Shown here: piece after piece, positions 1-5,132 of the stretch | Position numbering within the stretch: position 1 is the first letter of the stretch | How the letters are laid out: every line of letters begins with the position of its first letter | Source: Clostridia bacterium | GTDB taxonomy: Bacteria; Bacillota_A; Clostridia; Oscillospirales; CAG-272 | Assembly (NCBI GenBank): GCA_017529175.1 | Contig: JAFXNX010000051.1 | Location: 1 to 5,132 of the forward strand | DNA length: 5,132 bases | Direction of reading: 5' to 3' | The notes under the pieces: generated by a model | Databases searched by the model: none | Seen by the model: the letters and a program-made list of their open reading frames with translations, nothing else | What the model was told of the DNA's origin: nothing | Made by a program: the position numbers and the translations under genes

Positions 1-223
1 GGCAAAGCTTGAGTCGGGAGAACTCAAAGTATTCGCAACAGATACTTTCACGGTAGAAGGCAAGACGCTTGACACTTACATGGCTGACGTCGACACAGAC
101 GAAGCATACGAAGGTGACACGGAAGTCATCATCGACGGCGCGTTCGAAGAATCCAAATTCCGTTCCGCTCCTTACTTCAACGTAATGATCGACGGCATCG
201 AGACACTCAACGCAATGTATTGA
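1..223 (+). CDS. BMP-family ABC transporter substrate-binding lipoprotein, C-terminal fragment
   Basis: This is the last 73 codons of a gene that begins before the window; the frame starts at base 2 and ends with TGA at 221-223. The fragment reads GELKVFATDTFTVEGK, then an acidic stretch, then SKFRSAPYFNVMIDGIE and a short tail ending NAMY. The pattern 'G-x-hydrophobic-V-F-x-T-x-x-F-T-V-x-G-K' followed by 'E-S-x-F-R-S-A-P-Y-F' and 'I-D-G-I' is typical of the C-terminal end of Bmp/PnrA/TmpC proteins, a periplasmic-binding-protein fold anchored outside the membrane by a lipidated N-terminus. The signal peptide and lipobox would lie outside the window and cannot be checked. An ATPase and two permeases of the same transporter class follow, so this is almost certainly their solute receptor. 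Relatives bind purine or pyrimidine nucleosides, and some bind riboflavin. The ligand here is unknown because the binding residues are mostly upstream. Confidence 0.88.
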   Translation, partial: AKLESGELKVFATDTFTVEGKTLDTYMADVDTDEAYEGDTEVIIDGAFEESKFRSAPYFNVMIDGIETLNAMY

Positions 224-234
224 TCATAACGATT

Positions 235-276
235 AAAACCGCAGGCGGGGCATTCTGCTCCGCCTTAAGGTTTTAT
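235..276 (+). terminator. Terminator-like hairpin between binding-protein and ATPase genes
   Basis: GGCGGGGCA (244-252) pairs with TGCTCCGCC (256-264) to give a 9-bp stem with one G-T wobble and a 3-base TTC loop. Outside it, AAAACC (235-240) can pair with GGTTTT (269-274), with short unpaired spacers. The hairpin starts 12 bases after the binding-protein stop codon. The U tract is short and is separated from the GC stem by TTAAGG, so termination is probably partial. The likely role is to stabilise the upstream mRNA and let only some transcripts continue into the ATPase and permease genes. Confidence 0.65.
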
Positions 277-297
277 CGGGTAATTGTTTTTATATTC

Positions 298-328
298 AAA
301 AGATGATGCGGACAGCCGCTCATTTTTT
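298..328 (+). terminator. Second terminator-like hairpin upstream of the ATPase gene
   Basis: GCGG (308-311) pairs with CCGC (316-319) around an ACAG loop. After a bulged T at 307, the stem continues as GATGA (302-306) against TCATT (320-324), with a G-T pair at its base. AAA (298-300) can pair with part of the T run, and the 3' side ends in six T (323-328). The shape is that of an intrinsic terminator and lies about 20 bases before the ATPase ribosome binding site. It could act with the first hairpin as a leaky terminator or attenuator, but no alternative antiterminator fold is evident by eye. Confidence 0.5.
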
Positions 329-340
329 GAAAGTAAAAAA

Positions 341-347
341 AGAAAGG
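341..347 (+). promoter_or_regulatory. Ribosome binding site of the ATPase gene
   Basis: AGAAAGG ends 7 bases before ATG at 355. It lies only one base before the alternative in-frame TTG at 349, too close for initiation there. This supports the ATG at 355 as the start. Confidence 0.7.
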
Positions 348-354
348 TTTGCAT

Positions 355-1914
355 ATGGAGAAGATCCCCGCTATTGAGCTGAAGAACATAACAAAACGCT
401 TCGGCACCAAAGTCGTCGCAAATAAAGACGTATGCCTTTCCATATTCCGCGGAGAGATCATGGCGATCCTCGGTGAAAACGGAAGCGGTAAGACTACTCT
501 TATGAATATGATCTCCGGTATCTATTTTCCGGACAGCGGTCACATTCTTATCGACGGTAAAGAGGTCGTTATAACTTCCCCGAAGGATTCCTTCCGCTAC
601 GGTATAGGAATGATCCATCAGCATTTCAAACTTGTGGACGTTCTCAGCGCCGCCGAGAATATCGTTCTCGGACTTAAAGGAAAATACAATCTCAAGCAGG
701 CGTCGGAAGAAGTCAGCAGGATCGCGGCGCAGTACGGATTTGATATTGACCCCACTAAAAAGATATATGAAATGTCAGTATCCGAAAAGCAGACGGTCGA
801 GATCATCAAGGTGCTTTACCGCGGCGCGGATATCCTTATCCTCGACGAGCCGACGGCAGTTCTCACGCCGCAGGAGACATCGAAGCTTTTCGCCATCCTC
901 AAAAGAATGAAGGACGACGGCAAAGCGATCGTTATCATAACCCATAAGCTCCACGAAGTTCTCTCGATCTCCGACAGGGTTGCAGTGCTCCGCAAGGGAG
1001 AATATATATGCACTCTCGATACAAAGGATGCGACAGAGGCGTCTTTGACAGAGGCGATGGTCGGAAAGAAGATCGACCTCAACATTGACAGGAGCGAGCC
1101 GAAGGATCCTGTCGACCGCCTTGTGGTGTGCGACCTTGATTGTATAAACAGAGAAGGCGCGAAGGTACTTGACGACGTATCGTTCACAGCAAGAAGCGGA
1201 GAGATACTCGGCATCGCCGGTATCGCGGGAAGCGGACAGCGCGAACTGCTTGAGGCGATAGCGGGACTTCAGCACATCCAGTCCGGAGAGATCACTTACG
1301 TCGATCCCAAGAGCGGAGAACACGAAAGTCTTCGCGATAAGACTCCGATGCAGATAAGACAGCTCGGTGTCCGCCTTTCGTTCGTACCCGAGGACCGTCT
1401 CGGCATGGGACTTGTCGGTAATATGGATATCATCGACAATATGATGCTGAGAAGCTACAAAAAAGGGAAGTCCGCATTCCTTCAGAGAAAAGAGCCGAAG
1501 GATCTTGCGTGCGACATCATAAAGAGTCTTGAGGTAGTGACTCCGAGCGTGACGACTCCCGTTCGCCGCCTTTCCGGAGGAAACGTACAGAAGGTGCTCG
1601 TAGGGCGCGAGATCGCCTCGACTCCCACAGTGCTTATGGCGGCGTACCCGGTGCGCGGACTTGATATAAATTCATCATATATGATATATAATCTGCTCAA
1701 TCAGCAGAAGGATAACGGCGTTGCAGTGATATTTGTCGGCGAGGATCTCGACGTTCTGATCGAGCTTTGCGACAGGATCCTCGTGATCGGCTCGGGCAGG
1801 ATAACAGGACTTGTTGACGCGAGAAATACCACAAAAGAAGAACTCGGTCTTTTGATGACGAAGTCTTTCAGCCAACTTGAAGAAACGGAGAACGGAGGTG
1901 CTGACGGTGAATAA
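355..1914 (+). CDS. BMP-type ABC importer ATPase with two nucleotide-binding domains (NupO/YufO-like)
   Basis: This 519-residue protein has two fused ATPase domains, the usual length and layout for sugar/nucleoside-type importers (RbsA, NupO). It should sit on the inner membrane face and drive import through the two permeases that follow. Domain 1 has Walker A GENGSGKTT (40-48), Q-loop Gln89, signature MSVSEKQ (140-146), Walker B LILDEP with Asp164-Glu165, and the switch His197 in ITHK. Domain 2 has a degenerate Walker A GIAGSGQ (289-295, no Lys), the conserved PEDR (345-348), an intact signature LSGGN (406-410), a Walker B with Ala430-Tyr431 where Asp-Glu is expected, and Glu463 at the switch-His position. 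A weak second domain is normal for the family, so the gene is probably functional. The start is ATG 355, chosen over TTG 349 by ribosome-site spacing. The stop overlaps the next gene by 8 bases. Nucleosides are the likeliest substrate, but this subunit does not determine it. Confidence 0.93.
   Translation: MEKIPAIELKNITKRFGTKVVANKDVCLSIFRGEIMAILGENGSGKTTLMNMISGIYFPDSGHILIDGKEVVITSPKDSFRYGIGMIHQHFKLVDVLSAAENIVLGLKGKYNLKQASEEVSRIAAQYGFDIDPTKKIYEMSVSEKQTVEIIKVLYRGADILILDEPTAVLTPQETSKLFAILKRMKDDGKAIVIITHKLHEVLSISDRVAVLRKGEYICTLDTKDATEASLTEAMVGKKIDLNIDRSEPKDPVDRLVVCDLDCINREGAKVLDDVSFTARSGEILGIAGIAGSGQRELLEAIAGLQHIQSGEITYVDPKSGEHESLRDKTPMQIRQLGVRLSFVPEDRLGMGLVGNMDIIDNMMLRSYKKGKSAFLQRKEPKDLACDIIKSLEVVTPSVTTPVRRLSGGNVQKVLVGREIASTPTVLMAAYPVRGLDINSSYMIYNLLNQQKDNGVAVIFVGEDLDVLIELCDRILVIGSGRITGLVDARNTTKEELGLLMTKSFSQLEETENGGADGE
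1894..1898 (+). promoter_or_regulatory. Ribosome binding site of the first permease gene
   Basis: GGAGG lies inside the last codons of the ATPase gene, 8 bases before GTG at 1907. No ATG is in frame nearby, and an in-frame GTG at 1898 overlaps the site itself. The site therefore picks GTG 1907 as the start and implies translational coupling to the ATPase. Confidence 0.8.
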
Positions 1915-3049
1915 TGAAATAAAAGCCGCAAAAGTACGCGAGCCGCTTTTCCATATCATCAAAAAAGACGCCATAGTCTGGTGGAAGGCGTGGCTCATCA
2001 GAGTCGCCGCGGTCATAGTCGCGCTTATGGTGGTCGCGCTCGTAACTCTCGTTATGACCGGTCAGAATCCGCTCGAGATGTACAAGGCGATGGTAGACGG
2101 CGCCGTCGGCAACAGTCTTCGTACGTGGAACCTGCTCCAGGATACCGCGATCCTTCTGATCGTCGCCCTTGCCGTGACCCCCGCTTTTAAAATGCGTTTC
2201 TGGAATATCGGGGCGCAAGGTCAGATACTTGCCGGAGTGCTTGCGACGACGGCGTGTCTGAGGGTATTTTCAGACGTACTTCCGACGCCGCTTCTCTTCG
2301 TCACTATGATAATCTGCGCGATGGCGGCGGGCGCCGTATGGGCGCTGATCCCCGGCATATTCAAGGCGTATCTGAACACAAACGAAACTCTTTTCACTCT
2401 GATGATGAACTATATAGCAATAAACCTTGTCGCGTTCTTCTGCTTCAGATGGTCGAAGAACAGCGGTAACGACGTCATCGGACTTATCAACAGAAAATCA
2501 AAGATCGGATGGCTCCCCGAGATCGGCGGCAACAAGTTCCTACTGATCATCATCATAGTGGCCGTTCTTACCGTGCTGTCTTTCATCTACTTAAAGTATT
2601 CAAAGCACGGATACGAGATATCGGTCGTCGGCGAGAGCGAGAATACCGCGAGATATATCGGGATCAACGTTAAGAAGGTTATCATCCGGACGGTCATTCT
2701 CTCCGGCGCGATCTGCGGCTTTGCGGGATTTCTCATGGTCTCCGGCATTCATCATACGATGACGACCGAGGTCGAAGGCGGACGCGGATTTACCGCGATA
2801 ATCGTATCGTGGATGGCGCACTTCAACCCGCTCTATATGGTGCTGACTTCATTCCTTATCGTATTCCTTGAAAAAGGCGCGATACAGGTCGCCTCGTCCA
2901 AAAACCTTCAGCTCGACGACAACTTTTCAAGCATCGTTATCGGTATCATAATCTTATTCATCATAGGATGCGAATTCTTTATCAATTATGAGATCAAGTT
3001 CAAATCCAGATCAAAACCCGCAAATACCGTAGAGGAGGCGAAGAAATGA
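1907..3049 (+). CDS. BMP-type ABC importer permease, first subunit (NupP/YufP-like)
   Basis: This 380-residue multi-pass membrane protein belongs to the BPD_transp_2 / branched-chain-type permease family. It forms half of the translocation channel with the next gene's product. A short polar N-terminus (about 1-28) precedes a first membrane helix at about 31-51. Further hydrophobic segments lie near 82-91, 104-120, 126-149, 165-181, 211-229, 259-280, 296-320 and 342-360. Family landmarks are TPAFKMRFWNIGAQGQ (91-106), NTNETLFTLMMNYIA (157-171) and the cytoplasmic ATPase-contact region VGESENTARYIGINVKK (241-257). In the landmark usually written NIGAEGQ, Glu is replaced by Gln104. The C-terminus is Lys-rich. 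GTG at 1907 is preferred as the start because of the GGAGG at 1894-1898; a longer reading from TTG 1877 would lack a suitable ribosome site. The gene overlaps its upstream neighbour by 8 bases and its downstream neighbour by 4 (ATGA). Confidence 0.92.
   Translation: MNNEIKAAKVREPLFHIIKKDAIVWWKAWLIRVAAVIVALMVVALVTLVMTGQNPLEMYKAMVDGAVGNSLRTWNLLQDTAILLIVALAVTPAFKMRFWNIGAQGQILAGVLATTACLRVFSDVLPTPLLFVTMIICAMAAGAVWALIPGIFKAYLNTNETLFTLMMNYIAINLVAFFCFRWSKNSGNDVIGLINRKSKIGWLPEIGGNKFLLIIIIVAVLTVLSFIYLKYSKHGYEISVVGESENTARYIGINVKKVIIRTVILSGAICGFAGFLMVSGIHHTMTTEVEGGRGFTAIIVSWMAHFNPLYMVLTSFLIVFLEKGAIQVASSKNLQLDDNFSSIVIGIIILFIIGCEFFINYEIKFKSRSKPANTVEEAKK
3034..3038 (+). promoter_or_regulatory. Ribosome binding site of the second permease gene
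   Basis: GGAGG within the 3' end of the first permease gene lies 7 bases before ATG 3046. The ATG shares bases with the upstream stop TGA (ATGA, 3046-3049), a classic translationally coupled junction that would balance the two permease subunits. Confidence 0.82.
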
Positions 3050-4044
3050 TTATCAGCAAGATCATATATATACTTGCAAACGCCATCAACAACGGTATGC
3101 CCGTTCTCTTCGGCTCGACCGGAGAGATCATGACGGAAAAATCGGGACACCTCAATCTCGGTATACCGGGTATTATGGCTGTCGGCGGTATTTCCGGCGT
3201 CATCGCGGCGTTCTTTTATCAGCAGGTACCGAACAGAAGCTCGTTTCTTATGATCCTTCTGCCTCTCCTCGCAACTCTTCTCGGCTCGCTTCTGATGGGG
3301 CTGATCTACTGTTTTCTTACGGTTACTCTCAGAGCGAATCAGAACGTAACGGGCCTTGCGCTCACGACGTTCGGCATCGGTATCGGCAATTTCTTCGGAG
3401 CTTCTATAATCAAGCTCTCGAACAGCTCTCTTACATCGGTCAGAATAGACGAGACGAGCAAGCTTTTCAAATCGACTCTGCCTTTCGCAAGTAAGCTCGG
3501 AGTCTTCGGCGAGCTCTTCCTTTCGTACAGATTCCTCGTTTACGTCGGTATTACGATCGCCCTCGTCTGCGCGTACGTTCTGAAGCGCACGAGAGTCGGA
3601 CTTCATCTGCGCGCGGTAGGTGAGAATCCCGCGACGGCTGACGCGGCGGGCATCAACGTCAACAGATACAAATACGTTTCCACTTGCATCGGCAGTATGA
3701 TAGCGGGACTCGGCGGTCTTTACTACTGCATCGACAAGAACGGCTGGTCGAACGACAATATCGGTCCTCTCGGCTGGCTCGCGATAGCGCTCGTCATATT
3801 TGCTATATGGAGACCTAACCTTGCGATCTTCGGCGCGATACTTTTCGGACTTCTTCTCAACCTTTACGACCTCATCCCGGCGCTCAATCTGAGCATAAAG
3901 TTCCCGCACGGATACGACAAGCTTTTCAAGATGGCGCCGTACATCGTAACGATAATAGTTCTTATCATCACAAGCGCGAGAAAGAAGCGCGAGAATCAGC
4001 CCCCGGCAAGTCTCGGACTCTCATATTTCAGAGAAGACAGATAA
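3046..4044 (+). CDS. BMP-type ABC importer permease, second subunit (NupQ/YufQ-like)
   Basis: This 332-residue multi-pass membrane protein is the second, shorter channel subunit, pairing with the product of the preceding gene. Family landmarks are STGEIMTEKSGHLNLGIPG (24-42), ANQNVTGLALTTFGIG (97-112), the ATPase-contact loop RAVGENPATADAAGINVNR (189-207) and GWLAIALVIFAIWRP (243-257). Hydrophobic segments lie near 37-57, 66-94, 100-120, 161-179, 211-228, 243-275 and 297-310. The landmark commonly seen as NLGxEG reads NLGIPG here, with Pro41 in place of Glu. The C-terminal tail (311-332) is charged and likely cytoplasmic. It is the last gene of the operon, followed 22 bases later by a strong terminator. 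The substrate is not deducible from sequence alone; nucleosides are the leading guess from the family and the four-gene order. Confidence 0.92.
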   Translation: MIISKIIYILANAINNGMPVLFGSTGEIMTEKSGHLNLGIPGIMAVGGISGVIAAFFYQQVPNRSSFLMILLPLLATLLGSLLMGLIYCFLTVTLRANQNVTGLALTTFGIGIGNFFGASIIKLSNSSLTSVRIDETSKLFKSTLPFASKLGVFGELFLSYRFLVYVGITIALVCAYVLKRTRVGLHLRAVGENPATADAAGINVNRYKYVSTCIGSMIAGLGGLYYCIDKNGWSNDNIGPLGWLAIALVIFAIWRPNLAIFGAILFGLLLNLYDLIPALNLSIKFPHGYDKLFKMAPYIVTIIVLIITSARKKRENQPPASLGLSYFREDR

Positions 4045-4066
4045 AAAAGATTTTATGCAAATGCAG

Positions 4067-4099
4067 AACATCCCCGGCGTTATTTGCCGGGGATGTTTT
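4067..4099 (+). terminator. Strong intrinsic terminator closing the importer operon
   Basis: AACATCCCCGGC (4067-4078) pairs perfectly with GCCGGGGATGTT (4086-4097) to form a 12-bp stem with a 7-base loop (GTTATTT). On the + strand it runs into TTTT then a pyrimidine-rich CTCTTCTTTCC. The palindrome may also end transcription of the convergent - strand gene, but there the stem is followed by a mixed sequence and the next T run is about 17 bases on. It is therefore a better + strand terminator. The stop codon of the - strand gene lies in its loop. Confidence 0.88.
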
Positions 4100-5132
4100 C
4101 TCTTCTTTCCGAAATTGCGATCTTGATAAAGTATACTGTAAGCGGCATAAAGATCACCCCCGCAAAACCGAATATGACGTAACCGACGTATACCGCGGTC
4201 AGCGAGAGAAGCGGATGGACGCCGATCATTGTGCCGACGACGTGGGGTTCCGCGAACTGACGCACGACGTACATAACGGCTACCATTATGAGAAGCCCCG
4301 CTCCGAGACGCGTGTTCCCCGTGACGAACAGCTCGATAAGAGCCCACGGCACCATCACCGCTCCGGACCCGAGCACGGGCAGAAGGTCAACAAAAGCTAT
4401 AATAAGGGATATGAGAAGCGCGTTGTCGACTCCGAGGATAACGAATCCGAGTAACAGTTCGGAAAAAGTTATCAGCATCATGACGAGATAACTCTTCAAA
4501 TACTGCGAGAGCGCGCGGTTTACACGGCGCTTTACCCTCCACAGCCGGCTCGCCCCTCGTTTGCCGATGAAATTTTCGGCTTCCGCCCGTATCGCCCCTT
4601 TGTCGGCGCAAAAATAAACTGTCGAGATAACGGTCGTGATGAGTGCAAATATCAAGCCGGGCAGCTTGCCGAGGAGGGCCGTCGCGGCGGACGCCGCGAA
4701 CGACGCTATGCGAGACGCACCTTCTTTCAGAAGGGACGAGAGCGCGTCGTAGACCGACGCGCCGGCGTTGCCGTCGGCTGTGCCGAAGATCGGTATCTTA
4801 TTTGCAAGTCCTTCAAAAAAGTCGACGCTTTGCTTCAGAAAATTGTTTTCCTCCGACAGTTTATCCGATATGAGAGACGTTGCGTCGGATAACTCTTCAA
4901 GCAGTTTTGATGTGAGAAACGATAACGTGAAAAACAGCGCTGCTACAAGTGCCGTCATAATGAATACGGATACGAACCTTCTTCCGACGCCGAAGCGGCG
5001 CGAAATGAAGCTTGACGCTCGCCGCACGGGGAGGGAAACGAGATACGCGATGATAAAGGGTATAAGGCAGAAGATCACGTATTCGCCGGTCAGCCAAAGA
5101 ATAAACAGAACGAGGGCGGCGACCCCTCCGAC
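4080..5132 (-). CDS. AI-2E family transporter, YtvI-like sporulation membrane protein, N-terminus cut by window edge
   Basis: The open frame runs from the window edge at 5132 to TAA at 4082-4080, giving 350 residues with no stop. An in-frame GTG at 5078 exists, but the upstream residues (VGGVAALVLFILWL...) form a normal first membrane helix, so the real start is probably a little beyond the edge. Numbered from the edge, there are N-terminal helices (about 1-34 and 53-72), a long polar loop (about 75-150) typical of AI-2E proteins, then a helical C-terminal half. That half carries DLLPVLGSG (249-257), the following MVPWA, RQFAEPHVVG (291-300) and IGVHPLLSL (303-311). The DLLPVLGSG...VPWA...RQ..EP...G.HPL pattern resembles the YtvI branch, linked to sporulation in Bacillus. 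Other AI-2E members export small molecules or exchange Na+/H+, so the function is uncertain. The gene is convergent with the importer operon and shares its terminator; no functional link is implied. Confidence 0.85.
   Translation of the reverse strand, partial: VGGVAALVLFILWLTGEYVIFCLIPFIIAYLVSLPVRRASSFISRRFGVGRRFVSVFIMTALVAALFFTLSFLTSKLLEELSDATSLISDKLSEENNFLKQSVDFFEGLANKIPIFGTADGNAGASVYDALSSLLKEGASRIASFAASAATALLGKLPGLIFALITTVISTVYFCADKGAIRAEAENFIGKRGASRLWRVKRRVNRALSQYLKSYLVMMLITFSELLLGFVILGVDNALLISLIIAFVDLLPVLGSGAVMVPWALIELFVTGNTRLGAGLLIMVAVMYVVRQFAEPHVVGTMIGVHPLLSLTAVYVGYVIFGFAGVIFMPLTVYFIKIAISERRENIPGK

Noticed and set aside
262..300. Possible promoter with TATATT (291-296) as a -10 box before the ATPase gene.
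   Set aside because: No convincing -35 element is present at the right distance, and the A/T bases overlap the flanks of the two hairpins. An internal promoter cannot be supported by eye.
224..354. Riboswitch or small RNA gene in the intergenic region.
   Set aside because: The two simple hairpins account for the visible structure, and no known conserved aptamer core (purine, FMN, PRPP or guanidine type) was recognised in this short stretch.
349..357. TTG at 349 as the start of the ATPase gene (adding Met-His).
   Set aside because: The ribosome site AGAAAGG ends at 347, only one base away from TTG, while ATG 355 has normal 7-base spacing.
775..1323. A 182-codon open frame on the - strand opposite the ATPase gene.
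   Set aside because: It covers highly conserved ATPase coding sequence, its product has no recognisable motif, and no independent transcription or ribosome site is evident.
1877..1909. TTG 1877 as the start of the first permease, giving ten more residues.
   Set aside because: This would deepen the overlap with the ATPase gene and has no ribosome site; GGAGG at 1894-1898 points to GTG 1907.
2986..3909. A 307-codon open frame on the - strand opposite the second permease.
   Set aside because: It lies almost wholly antisense to a clear permease, its translation is a run of Arg, Asp, Glu and Ser with no hydrophobic core or motif, and it is what antisense reading of this codon usage produces.
1..5132. 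CRISPR arrays, insertion sequences, tRNA or rRNA genes, phage or defence genes.
   Set aside because: No regularly spaced direct repeats, transposase motifs, terminal inverted repeats or RNA gene signatures were seen; nearly the whole window is accounted for by ordinary transporter and membrane protein genes.

Overview
The window holds most of a BMP-type (basic membrane protein, PnrA/TmpC-like) ABC importer operon on the + strand. It faces a convergent, edge-truncated AI-2E/YtvI-type membrane protein gene on the - strand. Base composition is near-balanced. Shine-Dalgarno sites are strong (GGAGG), genes in the operon overlap tightly, and intrinsic terminators are well formed. The importer has the Firmicutes NupNOPQ-like order (binding protein, double ATPase, permease, permease). 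Together with the YtvI-like neighbour, a family best known from endospore formers, this suggests an uncultured or gut-type clostridial Firmicute. That assignment is inference; no phylogenetic marker is present.

Layout: 1-223 is the C-terminal end of the substrate-binding lipoprotein. 224-354 is an intergenic region with two tandem hairpins (about 235-274 and 298-328), both resembling intrinsic terminators. 355-1914 is a two-domain ATPase. 1907-3049 and 3046-4044 are the two membrane permeases, overlapping their upstream neighbours by 8 and 4 bases. 4067-4099 is a strong terminator that closes the operon. 4080-5132 (- strand) is the AI-2E/YtvI-like permease, whose stop codon lies in the loop of that terminator.

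How the genes work together: the lipoprotein captures a solute outside the membrane, the two different permeases form the channel, and the double ATPase powers import. Characterised relatives carry nucleosides (B. subtilis NupNOPQ, Treponema PnrA, streptococcal Rns/Pnr systems) or, in spirochaetes, riboflavin. A nucleoside is therefore the likeliest substrate, but nothing in the window fixes it. The hairpins after the binding-protein gene would let that subunit be made in excess over the membrane complex.

I see no clearly new system. The points most worth a second look are the replacement in both permeases of the conserved Glu in the N-[IL]-G-x-E-G motif (to Gln and to Pro), the very asymmetric ATP sites of the ATPase, and the tandem hairpins inside the operon.
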